DNA of 41,910 nucleotides from Terriglobia bacterium (GTDB lineage: Bacteria; Acidobacteriota; Terriglobia; Terriglobales; Acidobacteriaceae), in the NCBI GenBank assembly GCA_021325035.1, contig JAJPHW010000021.1, positions 1 to 41,910 of the forward strand, read 5' to 3'. Under the pieces are notes generated by a model, which was not told where the DNA came from, ran no database searches, and saw only the letters and a list, made by a program, of their open reading frames with translations. Positions 15,961-26,539 of this stretch are shown piece by piece. The translations under genes and the position numbers were made by a program. Numbering within the stretch: position 1 is the stretch's first letter; every line of letters starts with the position of its first letter.

Positions 15961-17163
15961 GTGGAATTTTTTCGTAATCCAAACATCGATTTCTTAAGCA
16001 AGAAGTGGTACTTCATCGCCTTCTCGCTCGTCTTCAGCATTGCTGGACTGCTTTCGATTTTCTTCTGGCATGGAATTCCGTTGGGCGTGGATTTCCGCGG
16101 CGGCACACTGGTGTACGTGAAGTTTGCGCATACCCCGGATGACAATGCCATCCGTGCTGCCATGGATCGCGCCGGCCTTCATAATGTCCGCATCCAGCGC
16201 TTCGGCGAAGCCGCGCGCAATACGGTGCTGATTGATTTGGCGGAGCAGGAAACCAGCGAATCGGCCCTCGATCAGGGAAAAACCCAAATTATCAATGCTT
16301 TGCAAAGCAACGTTCCGGCGGGAAAGATCGATCTAAACAATGCCAGCTCGTTGACGGTGACCAACTACCTGCTGGATAAAGACCCACTGCATGCCGGTCT
16401 CGAAGCCAGCCAGCGTTATGCGGCGGTGACGAAGGCGATTTTGGATTATCGCGACAAAACCAAGGGTGGCGCCTTGGCTTCGTTCGACGAATTAAAGCAA
16501 GCCACTGATCCTGCGGTAGTTGCCAGTCTGCAGGATGGATTTTATCTCTCGGATTTTGGCGTGTATCAGGTGGAAATTGTCGGTCCCCAAGTCGGTAAGC
16601 AGTTGCAAACGCAGGCCAAGCTGGCGGTCTTGTATTCGCTTGCCGGAATGTTGGTTTATCTTGCATTTCGTTTCGAATGGATTTATGGTGTGGCCGCAGT
16701 TGTAACTGTATTTCACGACACACTGATCACGGTTGGAGCATTTTCGCTGACAAATAAGTCGATTTCGCTGACAGTAATCGCAGCGATTTTGACCCTGATC
16801 GGTTATTCAAACAACGATACGATCGTGGTTTTTGACCGTATCCGCGAAAATTTGAAGTTGATGCGGCGGGAAAAGTTGTCAGAAATCGTGAATCGGAGTA
16901 TAAATCAGACCCTAAGCCGAACCATCCTTACAGCGGGGCTCACATTTTTGACAGTGGTGGCGTTGTATCTGTTTGGCGGCGAGGTATTGCGCGGGTTTTC
17001 GTTCGCCCTCGTGATAGGAATTCTGATCGGAACTTATTCTTCGATCGCAATTGCGGCGCCGATCTTGGTGGCGTATCAGGAATGGCGTGGGAATCGTAAT
17101 CTTCCCGCAGCCGCCGCGACCAAGCAGACTGGAACCCGGGAACGGGCGAAAGTGAAGGCGTAA
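15961..17163 (+). CDS. secF: Protein translocase subunit SecF
   Basis: 400 residues, GTG start with a purine-rich GGTTGGTGG upstream. Partner of SecD in proton-driven protein export. The GVDFRGGTLVYVKF signature follows the first membrane helix (about residues 18-40), then a periplasmic domain and five C-terminal helices with IGYSNNDTIVVFDRIRENLK and NQTLSRTILTAGLTFLTV, which are diagnostic. It is longer than E. coli SecF (about 320); the extra lies in the periplasmic domain (about residues 100-200) and in a basic C-terminal tail. Two short hairpins follow (17174-17188 and 17213-17227) before tonB; neither has a T-run. Confidence 0.97.
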   Translation: MEFFRNPNIDFLSKKWYFIAFSLVFSIAGLLSIFFWHGIPLGVDFRGGTLVYVKFAHTPDDNAIRAAMDRAGLHNVRIQRFGEAARNTVLIDLAEQETSESALDQGKTQIINALQSNVPAGKIDLNNASSLTVTNYLLDKDPLHAGLEASQRYAAVTKAILDYRDKTKGGALASFDELKQATDPAVVASLQDGFYLSDFGVYQVEIVGPQVGKQLQTQAKLAVLYSLAGMLVYLAFRFEWIYGVAAVVTVFHDTLITVGAFSLTNKSISLTVIAAILTLIGYSNNDTIVVFDRIRENLKLMRREKLSEIVNRSINQTLSRTILTAGLTFLTVVALYLFGGEVLRGFSFALVIGILIGTYSSIAIAAPILVAYQEWRGNRNLPAAAATKQTGTRERAKVKA

Positions 17164-17245
17164 GAATAAAATTCTCCCGAACTGGGAGCAAAGTAAGAGC
17201 AGGCGGTGTCTAACCCTGAAGTAGGGTCGGTGTAGGGAGAAGCCT

Positions 17246-17977
17246 ATGTTTGAAGACAGCCTAATCGAATCGGGCAACAAGCTAAAAACCAAGCGCGGAT
17301 TGACAACCACCATTTCGGTGGCTTTTCAGTTGATGCTGATTGCCGTCATGGTATTGATTCCGCTGCTGTTTACGGAAGCATTGCCCAAAACGCAGTTGAT
17401 GACTTTCCTGGTGGCGCCGCCGCCGCCACCACCTCCACCACCGCCGCCAGCTGCGGTTGTGCACGTGGTGAAACAGATTCAGACCAACCTTGACAACGGT
17501 CAGCTGCGCACGCCTACGAAGATTCCACAAAAGATTCTGGACATTAAGGAAGACGCGGCCCCGCCAGATATGGGCGGAGTGGTCGGCGGCGTTCCGGGCG
17601 GAGTCCCCGGTGGTTCGATGGGCGGCGTTCTCGGCGGCATTATCGGCAATGCGACCACCGCTGTTCCCAAGGTTGCCACACCGCAACGCGTACGCGTTTC
17701 CGCTGGCGTGACCCAGGGCTTGGTGATCAAGAAGGTGAATCCGGTTTATCCGCCGCTGGCACGTTCGGCCCGTGTGCAGGGTAACGTGGTCCTGCAAGCT
17801 GAAATCAGCAAGACCGGCGACATTCAAAACCTGCATGCCATCAGCGGTCATCCGCTGCTGATTCCAGCCGCGATTGACGCCGTAAAGCAATGGAAATACA
17901 AACCTTACATTTTGAACGGTGAGCCGGTGGAAGTGGATACCCAAATCACCGTGATTTTCTCTCTCTCCGGGGGCTAG
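17246..17977 (+). CDS. tonB: TonB-family energy transducer
   Basis: 243 residues. The order is TonB-like: a cytoplasmic start, one membrane anchor (about 24-44), a periplasmic linker with an 11-proline run (about 58-68), a Gly-rich stretch (GGVVGGVPGGVPGG region, about 110-135) and a C-terminal TonB domain from about residue 155 (VNPVYPPLARSARVQGNVVLQAEI, then AAIDAVKQWKYKPY). It couples the ExbB/ExbD proton motor to outer-membrane receptors. The start has AGGGAG 7 bp upstream. It is followed by exbB and two exbD genes. The partner receptor is not encoded here. Confidence 0.92.
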   Translation: MFEDSLIESGNKLKTKRGLTTTISVAFQLMLIAVMVLIPLLFTEALPKTQLMTFLVAPPPPPPPPPPPAAVVHVVKQIQTNLDNGQLRTPTKIPQKILDIKEDAAPPDMGGVVGGVPGGVPGGSMGGVLGGIIGNATTAVPKVATPQRVRVSAGVTQGLVIKKVNPVYPPLARSARVQGNVVLQAEISKTGDIQNLHAISGHPLLIPAAIDAVKQWKYKPYILNGEPVEVDTQITVIFSLSGG

Positions 17978-18057
17978 ACCCGCGGTTGGAGAAATCTTGC
18001 ATCAAAGCGAAGAGCTAGTCCGCAATTTGAAACGTTCCGAGGAGGGAATAGCAACTC

Positions 18058-18804
18058 ATGATCGTAGCTAATTTGGCAGCACACCTGAGCAACATACACT
18101 ACACCGCCGCCTGGTTGTTGCAGGAAGAAGTCGGCTGGGATCCGCTCTCACTCTGGCATCACATGGGGTGGGTCGCAAGAATCGTTGTCATCATACTCTT
18201 CATCATGTCCGGCTGGTCCATCGGCGTGATGATTGACCGCTATATGGCATTCAATGCAGCACGCAAACAATCACGGGCATTTGCCCCGGCAGTTGCCGGC
18301 GCACTGCGCGACGGCAAAATTGATGAAGCCATCAAAGTTGCCGAGCGCAACAAGAAGAGCCATCTGGCGAAGGTCGTCACGGCCGGCTTGATGGAATTCC
18401 GCGCTCATCAAGATAGCAGCGATATTCCGGGCGAGACCATCGAAGCCTCCAAGCGCGCTCTCGAGCGCACTGAAGCCATCGTTCACGCAGAATTGAAGCG
18501 TGGATTGGGTGGTCTGGCGACGATCGGTTCGACCGCGCCATTCGTTGGACTGTTCGGAACGGTGATGGGCATTCTGAACGCCTTCCAGTCGATCTCGCAA
18601 AACAAGACGACCGGATTGGGCGCAGTCGCAGGCGGTATTTCAGAAGCGCTGGTGACCACAGCCATCGGATTGCTCGTGGCCATCCCCGCCGTCATGATGT
18701 TCAACTACCTTACGGGACGCGTGGAAGCGTTCGACGTGGAGATGGACAATTCCTCGAGCGAACTGATTGATTACTTCCTGAAGCGCCGCGGCGCACGCCG
18801 GTAA
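18058..18804 (+). CDS. exbB: MotA/TolQ/ExbB proton channel protein (ExbB-like)
   Basis: 248 residues with three membrane helices: about 36-60 (RIVVIILFIMSGWSIGVMI), 155-180 and 195-220. The signature ELKRGLGGLATIGSTAPFVGLFGTVMGILNAF and GGISEALVTTAIGLLVAIPAV are typical of ExbB/TolQ. It forms the pentameric part of the inner-membrane proton motor with ExbD and drives TonB. TolQ is the alternative; the tonB gene upstream and the absence of TolA or TolB favour ExbB. A GGAGGG Shine-Dalgarno sequence lies about 12 bp before the ATG. Confidence 0.93.
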   Translation: MIVANLAAHLSNIHYTAAWLLQEEVGWDPLSLWHHMGWVARIVVIILFIMSGWSIGVMIDRYMAFNAARKQSRAFAPAVAGALRDGKIDEAIKVAERNKKSHLAKVVTAGLMEFRAHQDSSDIPGETIEASKRALERTEAIVHAELKRGLGGLATIGSTAPFVGLFGTVMGILNAFQSISQNKTTGLGAVAGGISEALVTTAIGLLVAIPAVMMFNYLTGRVEAFDVEMDNSSSELIDYFLKRRGARR

Positions 18805-18844
18805 TAACACCCCGGAACGGGTGACGGACATGAGTTGCAAGTTT

Positions 18845-18874
18845 GGCGCCGGAGAAAATCCGGCGCCGGATTTT
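18845..18874 (+). terminator. Strong stem-loop between exbB and the first exbD
   Basis: Perfect 9-bp stem ggcgccgga (18845-18853) / tccggcgcc (18859-18867), loop GAAAA, followed by GGATTTT. It may be a partial terminator or an mRNA-processing hairpin; the T-run is short and the operon appears to continue. Confidence 0.5.
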
Positions 18875-18929
18875 CAAGGCATGACGGGCGCAAGAAACAG
18901 CGCGGTCTAGCGCAGGAGACGGGACTTAT

Positions 18930-19385
18930 ATGGCGATTTCGGTACGAAATGAAGGAGCAAAGGTCAACTCCAATATCAACGTCACACCCATGGTGGATGT
19001 GATGCTGGTGTTGTTGATCATCTTCATGGTGATCACGCCGATGTTGCAGCATGGCAAAGAAGTGGATCTGGCGAAGGTAAACAGTCCGGAACAGATGCCG
19101 GATGCCGACAAAGAAGACGCTTTACTGGTGGCCGTGACGCGTGACGGGTCCGTTTATTTTGGCACTGATCGGTCGAGCGTGGACGATTTGACCAACAAAG
19201 TTAAGGACCGTCTTGTCGGACGAATTGATAAACGAGTTTATGTGAAAGCCGATGCCCGCGCGAAGTTTGGCGCAGTGGTATCTGTCGTGGATGCGGTGCG
19301 CGCGGCAGGTGTGGACGACTTGGGGTTGTTGACTGGGGAAAAGAAGCCGCAGGCCAGTCCTCCGCCACCACCCAGCGGACAATAG
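18930..19385 (+). CDS. exbD: Biopolymer transport protein ExbD (first copy)
   Basis: 151 residues. One N-terminal membrane helix with the family signature NVTPMVDVMLVLLIIFMVITPM, including the Asp that carries protons in the ExbB/ExbD motor; the rest is periplasmic. The C-terminus is short and Pro-rich (SPPPPPSGQ region). It lies 125 bp after exbB and 25 bp before a second exbD, and is one of two non-identical paralogues. Confidence 0.94.
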   Translation: MAISVRNEGAKVNSNINVTPMVDVMLVLLIIFMVITPMLQHGKEVDLAKVNSPEQMPDADKEDALLVAVTRDGSVYFGTDRSSVDDLTNKVKDRLVGRIDKRVYVKADARAKFGAVVSVVDAVRAAGVDDLGLLTGEKKPQASPPPPPSGQ

Positions 19386-19410
19386 TCAGTAAGATTTCGA
19401 GGAGACTTTT

Positions 19411-19851
19411 ATGGGAATGGGAGTTAGCACTGGCGGAGGCCAGACAGCAGACATCAACGTTACTCCGTTGATTGACGTCCTCTTGGTGCTGCTGATCATC
19501 TTCATGGTGATCACGCCGTTAACGCCAAAAGGCTTGGATGCGCTGGTTCCTCAGCCGCCGCCGCCGAACCAGAAGCAGCAGACTACGCCTGACCGCACGA
19601 TTGTGGTGCAGCTCATTGATAAGGGCGCGGGATCTGAGCCCGGCCTGAAGATTAACGGAGAAGACGCCTCATGGGACAATCTGGGTACGCGTCTTACCGA
19701 CATTTTTAAAACGCGCGCGGAAAAGGTGATGTTCGTCAAAGGCGACGACAATGTTCCGTTTGCCGATGTGGCCAACGTGATTGACATTGCACACGCTTCC
19801 GGCGTGGATAAGGTAGGACTGATCACGGCAAAGATTGAAGCCGGCGGTTAG
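19411..19851 (+). CDS. exbD: Biopolymer transport protein ExbD (second copy)
   Basis: 146 residues. The helix signature is NVTPLIDVLLVLLIIFMVITPL, nearly the same as in the first copy, but the periplasmic part differs (Pro/Gln-rich linker QPPPPNQKQQTTPD, then VQLIDKGAGSEPGLKINGE). A GAGGAG Shine-Dalgarno sequence lies upstream. Two ExbD subunits beside one ExbB and one TonB occur in several Gram-negative phyla; a heteromeric motor is plausible but not shown. Confidence 0.94.
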   Translation: MGMGVSTGGGQTADINVTPLIDVLLVLLIIFMVITPLTPKGLDALVPQPPPPNQKQQTTPDRTIVVQLIDKGAGSEPGLKINGEDASWDNLGTRLTDIFKTRAEKVMFVKGDDNVPFADVANVIDIAHASGVDKVGLITAKIEAGG

Positions 19852-19878
19852 TCCGGTATAGCCATGGATTTCAAGGGT

Positions 19879-19902
19879 GGAAAGGCGCGGAAGCGCCTTT
19901 CC
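19879..19902 (+). terminator. 10-bp perfect stem-loop with GNRA tetraloop after exbD
   Basis: ggaaaggcgc (19879-19888) / gcgcctttcc (19893-19902), loop GGAA. It is followed by ATTGACTTTTG, not a proper T-run. It could attenuate transcription into, or set the 5' end of, the TPR lipoprotein mRNA. Confidence 0.5.
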
Positions 19903-19970
19903 ATTGACTTTTGAATTGCGCATGGCGAACAAGTTCTGATACGGCTCTGTGATAGGGAGATATTGAGGCA

Positions 19971-20792
19971 ATGAAAAATTGGTTGAAGATCGGTTCGCTT
20001 GCCGGGATGGGATTGCTCCTGTTGGCCACCTCTGGCTGCGACAAACTCAAAGCGCGCGACCAACTGAATAAGGGCGTGGCCTCCTACAAGAACGCACACT
20101 ACGAACAGGCGATTGACCACTTCCAACAGGCGGTGAACCTCGACCCATCGTTGAGCAATGCGCGCCTCTATCTGGCGACAGCATACGCGCAGCAGTATAT
20201 TCCCGGCGTGGACGCTGCGGACAACAACCGCAACGGTGAACAGGCCGTGGAGCAATACAAAGCGGTGCTGCAAACCGACCCAAAGAACCTGGGCAGCATC
20301 AAGGGCATTGCCTACATTTATCTGCAAATGAAGAAATTCGAGGACGCGAAGTCTTACTACCGCAAGGCGATCGAGATCGATCCCAACGATCCGGAGAGCT
20401 ATTACTCCGTAGCGGTGATTGACTGGACGCAGAGTTTTGCCCCGCGCATGGATGCGCGGAACAAGCTTGGGCTGAAGCCGGAAGAGCCGCTAAAGGACAA
20501 GAAGGTGTGCGCTGATCTCAAGACCAGCAACTGGGCCGTGATTACGGATGGAATTGATCAGCTGAACACGGCATTGAAGCTGCGGCCGGATTACGACGAC
20601 GCGATGGCTTACATGAACCTGCTGTATCGTGAAAAAGCCGACGTCGAATGTGACGATCCGGAAACGCGCACGGCCGATCTGAAAACGGCCGATGATTGGG
20701 TGGAGAAGACCATGGCGACCAAGAAAGCCAAAGCTGAAAAGGCGCCGGGTCAGCAGGGCATCGTGATGGATCAACCCAAGGATCAACAATAG
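19971..20792 (+). CDS. TPR-repeat lipoprotein
   Basis: 273 residues. The N-terminus MKNWLKIGSLAGMGLLLLAT is a lipoprotein signal ending in the lipobox TSGC, with the lipidated Cys23. Tetratricopeptide repeats follow: GVASYKNAHYEQAIDHFQQAV (about 38-58), VEQYKAVLQTDPKNLGSIKG, then KKFEDAKSYYRKAIEIDPND (about 122-141), with a further helical pair and a Lys/Gln-rich end. It is likely a periplasmic scaffold; its place at the end of the tonB-exbB-exbD-exbD block suggests a link to that motor, but no function is known. A strong terminator follows 19 bp after the stop. Confidence 0.85.
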   Translation: MKNWLKIGSLAGMGLLLLATSGCDKLKARDQLNKGVASYKNAHYEQAIDHFQQAVNLDPSLSNARLYLATAYAQQYIPGVDAADNNRNGEQAVEQYKAVLQTDPKNLGSIKGIAYIYLQMKKFEDAKSYYRKAIEIDPNDPESYYSVAVIDWTQSFAPRMDARNKLGLKPEEPLKDKKVCADLKTSNWAVITDGIDQLNTALKLRPDYDDAMAYMNLLYREKADVECDDPETRTADLKTADDWVEKTMATKKAKAEKAPGQQGIVMDQPKDQQ

Positions 20793-20811
20793 CGCAGCAT
20801 ATTTCTTATAG

Positions 20812-20846
20812 ACCCTTCCGCCGAAAGCGGGAGGGTTTTTTATTTG
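20812..20846 (+). terminator. Rho-independent terminator
   Basis: Stem acccttccgc (20812-20821) / gcgggagggt (20827-20836), one G-T wobble, loop CGAAA, then a run of six T and ATTT. It closes the tonB block and lies between it and the convergent glycosyltransferase gene. Confidence 0.9.
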
Positions 20847-20848
20847 CG

Positions 20849-22312
20849 CTATTGATACAGAAAGAGATCAATGCCATTAAAAATTGTATGCTGCGCGTTT
20901 CGGCGGCCTTCGCCTGCAAGATTCATCAGCGATGTCGCTTTGAGATCGAAGCCATCCGGCGTTTCGGCGTGAGCAATGACAACCCAGACACGGCGGTATT
21001 GCGGCAATGAATTCGAAATGCGCGCGTAGTCGGGCTTTTCGACGAAATCGAGGAAGGTAATGCGAGGGCCGTGCGAAGGATAGAGGACAGTTGGAGACGC
21101 CATCCCGGCATTGGCCAGCGAATGGTAATACTCGTAGGGCATGCGTCCCATGGGGACGTGAAAAAGTAGCGCATCGCCGGGTTGGGCCTGGGAGAGCACA
21201 TAGGTAGAAGCAGCGCGCCAATCGTCACGTTCGTTGTCGAAATCCTGATGATAGTAAGAGATTGTGCCGCGAAGAGATAGCAGCACAACCAGCAAAAGCG
21301 CTGGAATTTGCAGCCAGCCCGGACGGATTCGGCGCAACCCTGAGGAAACTGGAAGCAGCAAAGCGGGCAGGCAAAAGATGAAATAACGAGGCAGAAAGAG
21401 GGGCCGGGCGAAGGAAAGAACCAGGACAACGAGAATGGGAAAGAAGAGCCAGACAAGTAAAAATTGCGAAGGCCAAAGTTCTTCTCGAGTCGTCGAACGA
21501 ATGATGGGGTAAATACCTACTGCGAACAGGACGGCAATGGCAACCAACAACAGGACTCCATCGTGTCCGGTCATTAAAATGGCAAAGCTCCAGAGGTCTT
21601 TTAGGCCAGGCCGAGGAATCCATTTCAGCGGTCCAGCCCCGGTGGTAGCAACAAAGAGAAGGATGGGGGAAACCACGATGGCGATGGTTCTCCATGTGCG
21701 CTTCCAAGGCCCTGAGGAGGCCTGAAGCGCCGCGAAATATCGCAAAGACAAGTACTGCGCCACGATGAGCAATAACGAATAAAAATGCGCATAAACGGCA
21801 AGTGCGCTGAAAGCTACATAAGCCCTGCGATTCGGAGGAGACTGATTTTCGACAGTCTTTACAAAATAGAGGCTGGAAAGGATGCACAACAACACCATCA
21901 ACGAGTAGCTGCGGGCTTCCTGCGAATAGCAGAGATGAAATGCATTTACGGACAGCAACACGGCTGCAACAAGCCCGGTGCGGGAATCGAACAGGCGACG
22001 GCCCAAGAAATAGATGGCAGGAATCGTGGCGAGGGCAAAAATGACAGAAAGGCTGCGAATGAAGGCCTCGCTGTTGCCGAGCCAGAGCCAGGCGTGCAGC
22101 AAGATGTAGTACAGCGACATATTGGCTTCACGCCGCCAAAGAATGCGCAGGAAGTTATAAGCGTCGAGCCGGGCAATTCCGACGCTGACGCCTTCATCAA
22201 ACCAAAAAGTTTTTGCGCCGAGGGCGTGGAAGCGTAGTGCGGCGGCGCACGCAGTGATGGAAAGCAGCGCGATCGCGTTAGCGGCGCGCCGGGATGTGGA
22301 GGGTTGGTCCAC
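20849..22312 (-). CDS. Membrane glycosyltransferase (GT39/ArnT-like, dolichyl-phosphate-mannose mannosyltransferase superfamily)
   Basis: 487 residues from a GTG at 22312; a TTG at 22369 would add 19 residues. Longer starts would run into accC, which begins at 22391 on the other strand, so they are unlikely. The N-terminal FWFDEGVSVG is the GT-C/PMT motif (acidic DE after the first helix), and about ten membrane helices follow, with a periplasmic C-terminal part (after about residue 370). These enzymes use lipid-phosphate sugars to glycosylate proteins or lipids such as lipid A. Donor and acceptor cannot be told. The gene is alone and divergent from accC. Confidence 0.8.
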   Translation of the reverse strand: MDQPSTSRRAANAIALLSITACAAALRFHALGAKTFWFDEGVSVGIARLDAYNFLRILWRREANMSLYYILLHAWLWLGNSEAFIRSLSVIFALATIPAIYFLGRRLFDSRTGLVAAVLLSVNAFHLCYSQEARSYSLMVLLCILSSLYFVKTVENQSPPNRRAYVAFSALAVYAHFYSLLLIVAQYLSLRYFAALQASSGPWKRTWRTIAIVVSPILLFVATTGAGPLKWIPRPGLKDLWSFAILMTGHDGVLLLVAIAVLFAVGIYPIIRSTTREELWPSQFLLVWLFFPILVVLVLSFARPLFLPRYFIFCLPALLLPVSSGLRRIRPGWLQIPALLLVVLLSLRGTISYYHQDFDNERDDWRAASTYVLSQAQPGDALLFHVPMGRMPYEYYHSLANAGMASPTVLYPSHGPRITFLDFVEKPDYARISNSLPQYRRVWVVIAHAETPDGFDLKATSLMNLAGEGRRNAQHTIFNGIDLFLYQ

Positions 22313-22390
22313 GAAGTCTTTATCGTATCCCGAAAGTCGCCCGGTTTTAGCGAACTCCAGTAGAATCAAAGATTCCGTACCAAGAGAACT

Positions 22391-23892
<1,502 letters not shown>

Positions 23893-23896
<4 letters not shown>

Positions 23897-24390
23897 TTTA
23901 CGACATCACAATTGACGGAAAAGTTCATAAGCTGAACATGCGGCGGAAGGAAAACGGCTGGCAGTGCCAGCTTGATGGCCGGGAAATTGCCGTGGATGCG
24001 GTTTTAATGCAGCCGAATATGCTTTCCATCATCGTAGATGGAAGAGTTTATGAGGTCCAACGGGAAAGCCTCGCCGGCGAAAATCATGTTTGGGTCGCAG
24101 GCATTCGTTACAAAGCGGAAGTCAGCGATCCCAGGTCATTGCGGGGACGCAAAGGCGGCGCTGCCAATGAAAGCGGCCCACGAAAAATCACTGCGCCCAT
24201 GCCGGGCAAAGTGGTGCGCCTGCTCGTTTCCGAAAAGTCAGAAGTGGAAGCAGGCCAGGGCGTGATGGTTGTGGAAGCGATGAAAATGCAGAACGAAATC
24301 AAATCGCCGAAAAAAGGGATTGTTCAGAAACTGACCGCGGTTGTTGGAGCCGCGGTCAATGCAGGCGATGTGCTCGCCGTAATCGAATAA
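23893..24390 (+). CDS. Biotin carboxyl carrier protein (biotin/lipoyl attachment domain)
   Basis: 165 residues from the ATG at 23893, whose ATGA overlaps the accC stop; an upstream GTG (23857) would overlap accC by 40 bp and is less likely. The C-terminal domain has VVEAMKMQNEI with the biotinylated Lys131, and PMPGKVVRLLVSEKSEVEAGQ before it. The first ~80 residues (IDGKVHKLNMRRKENGWQCQ) resemble the linker/beta region of acyl-CoA or pyruvate carboxylase alpha subunits more than the Pro/Ala-rich linker of E. coli AccB, so I leave the symbol empty. The stop lies 5 bp from the convergent SurA-like gene. Confidence 0.9.
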
Positions 24391-24395
24391 CCACC

Positions 24396-25451
24396 CTACT
24401 TCATCGTGCCACTGTCGGCCAGGATTTTCTCGGCAAAATAATTTTCGACTTTGGCCTTGTCACGCAAGACTTCGTAATAAGCGTTCTTCAATAGCTGTTC
24501 GCGGCGGTCGCGAAGTTGGGAGCGGATCGCCTCCTGCACGCGGGGATCGGAAAGATCGCGTTGCCCAGCTGGTTCTTTTGCGATCAGCTTAACGATGCGG
24601 AAGCCCACGACCTGCTTGTTTAGGGGGTTAATCACGGTAATGACTTGCGTGTACTGACCCGGCTTGAGTTTGGAGACTGCATCGCGTGTGGTAGGGTCGG
24701 TGCGTTGCAATGCAGATTCCGGAGTGAAGCCAAGGTCGCCGCCATTGCCGGAGGTTTCCGGGTCTTCCGAATAATTCATTGCCAGAGTGGCGAAATCGTC
24801 GCCGCTGTCCAGACGGTTCATGACCGTCTGAATTTTCTTTCGCGCATCGGCCTCATTTTGCGCCTTGCCGCTCTGGTTGCGGACTTGCGGGTTTGGCGCA
24901 GGCGTGACGAAAATCTGGGCCAGATGGTACTGCGGCTCGACCAGGTTGAACTCAGCCTTGTGGTCGTTGTAGTAGCCACTGATGTCCTGATCGGAGACGG
25001 TAATTTTCGAAGTGACTTCTTTGTTCAAAACTTTTTCGACGGTAAGCGAACGGCGAATGTCGCGCTTGAAGTCATCGAGAGTAATTTTCTTCTCTGCCAT
25101 CCGCTGATTGAATTGCTCCTGCGTAAAGGGAGCCTTGATTTCGTTGAGCTTGCTCTCGACTTCATCGTTGGTTGCGAGCAGCCCCAATTTTTCCGCGCGG
25201 CCCATGACAATTTCGTTGTCAATCATTTCATGGAGAATGTTCAGGCGCAGCGCTTGAGCCTGCTCACCCGTGGGATGTTGATCGGAGCCGGTGGTCTGGT
25301 TTTCGTAATACTTGTCGAGATCGGCATTGTAGATTTTGCGGCCGTCCACGACTGCCGCGGCGTCGCCGCCAGCCTGATGGGAATTGCACCCAAGACTTGC
25401 CGCCAGGGTAGCGCACAGTAAAATCAACGCAAATTGAAATTTAAGCTTCAA
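24396..25451 (-). CDS. SurA/PrsA-like peptidyl-prolyl isomerase lipoprotein (parvulin)
   Basis: 351 residues. The start is the TTG at 25451, fixed by GGAGGG five bases before it, which gives the clean lipoprotein signal MKLKFQFALILLCATLAASL with the lipidated Cys22; a TTG at 25466 would place the site inside the gene. An N-terminal SurA-like chaperone part (residues about 40-170) is followed by a PpiC/parvulin domain (about 180-290: YHLAQIFV, DDFATLAMNYSEDPETSGNGGDLGF) and a basic helical tail. It is likely a periplasmic foldase anchored in a membrane. It is the last gene of the lptD-larE-dsbA-like block on this strand. Confidence 0.88.
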   Translation of the reverse strand: MKLKFQFALILLCATLAASLGCNSHQAGGDAAAVVDGRKIYNADLDKYYENQTTGSDQHPTGEQAQALRLNILHEMIDNEIVMGRAEKLGLLATNDEVESKLNEIKAPFTQEQFNQRMAEKKITLDDFKRDIRRSLTVEKVLNKEVTSKITVSDQDISGYYNDHKAEFNLVEPQYHLAQIFVTPAPNPQVRNQSGKAQNEADARKKIQTVMNRLDSGDDFATLAMNYSEDPETSGNGGDLGFTPESALQRTDPTTRDAVSKLKPGQYTQVITVINPLNKQVVGFRIVKLIAKEPAGQRDLSDPRVQEAIRSQLRDRREQLLKNAYYEVLRDKAKVENYFAEKILADSGTMK

Positions 25452-25498
25452 GCATTCCCTCCACAAATAAACTTTGACTCATGTATGCACCGAGAGCT

Positions 25499-26467
25499 TC
25501 ACTTACTCGGCGTCGTTGTACTTGGCGAGGCCGTTGCCGGAGTGGTCGCAGGCGCTGGCGGCTCCGGATGCACAGGTGGCGTGACACCAGCTTGCAATAG
25601 CGCGCTATCGAGCACAGCGCGGACCTCGCTAATCGAGACTGCGCCGTCGAGCTCCTGCCCATTGATAAACATAGTCGGGGTCGCGCTCACGCCAACGGAT
25701 TCGGCCTCTTTTTCTGATTTCTTGAGTGAGTCTTGGTTTTGCGCCTTGATGCAAGCCTGTAATTTATCGGTATCCACATGATGTTGCTGGCCCTGGGTTA
25801 GTACAAGGCGATCCACGGCAGCCGCCTGATCTTTTTCTCCTGAAACATCGCGCTGATGGGCATGAATGTAATCGGCAAAATCCCAATAGGCGTCGTTGTT
25901 CTGCGCGGCCAGGCAGTTGGCATCGATTGCAGCACGATCGGCCCAGGGATGAATCTCACTCAGCGGGTAATCTTTATAAACAAACATCACCTTATCGCCA
26001 TATTCCTTCAGTATTTCCGGAAATAGCGTCGCATGCATGCGTGAGCAAAAAGGACATTCGAAATCGTCAAAGTTCACCATGACCACTTTCGCGTCTTTGT
26101 TGCCACGCGTCGGGCGGCCGTTCAGGTCAATCTTCTTCATCACGGCTTCGTAAGGATCGGTGGTCAAATCGAGTTTGGTGACGCGGACCAACTGCTTGTT
26201 GTCTTTGGAGAGGAGGAAATCGTAGCTAAGTTTCTTGGCCGCTCCCTCCATGGTGATGGTGAGGGCATCATAATTGGGGAACTCGCTGGGTTTGAGCGGA
26301 CCCACATTGATGGTGACGGCGGCGGGGACGCTGTAGTATGAGCGCACTTCACGCTCGATTCGCCGCGAGACATCCGGCGAAACCGACTGGGCGGAACAGC
26401 CCAAACAAATCAAAAAAATAGCTACAAGCGAACGCCGAAAAAGTGCCACCAGAAACCGCCTATTCAT
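25499..26467 (-). CDS. DsbA-family thiol:disulfide oxidoreductase
   Basis: 322 residues. The N-terminus is a signal sequence (MNRRFLVALFRRSLVAIFLI) with a Cys-containing end (CLGC) that could be a lipobox. After about 95 residues of unknown fold comes a thioredoxin/DsbA domain with the active site CPFC (138-141) in the context VNFDDFECPFCSRMHATLFP, and the helical insert (ADRAAIDANCLAAQ). Near residue 225-250 ATPTMFINGQEL gives the cis-Pro loop. The last ~35 residues are Pro/Thr-rich. It would catalyse disulfide formation or exchange outside the cytoplasm. The gene lies between larE and the SurA-like gene. Confidence 0.88.
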   Translation of the reverse strand: MNRRFLVALFRRSLVAIFLICLGCSAQSVSPDVSRRIEREVRSYYSVPAAVTINVGPLKPSEFPNYDALTITMEGAAKKLSYDFLLSKDNKQLVRVTKLDLTTDPYEAVMKKIDLNGRPTRGNKDAKVVMVNFDDFECPFCSRMHATLFPEILKEYGDKVMFVYKDYPLSEIHPWADRAAIDANCLAAQNNDAYWDFADYIHAHQRDVSGEKDQAAAVDRLVLTQGQQHHVDTDKLQACIKAQNQDSLKKSEKEAESVGVSATPTMFINGQELDGAVSISEVRAVLDSALLQAGVTPPVHPEPPAPATTPATASPSTTTPSK

Positions 26468-26539
26468 GGGAAAACGAGTATGAGAACAACAGTGATTATC
26501 TCATACAGATGCGCTTGGAAGTGATTGGAGATGCTTGTT

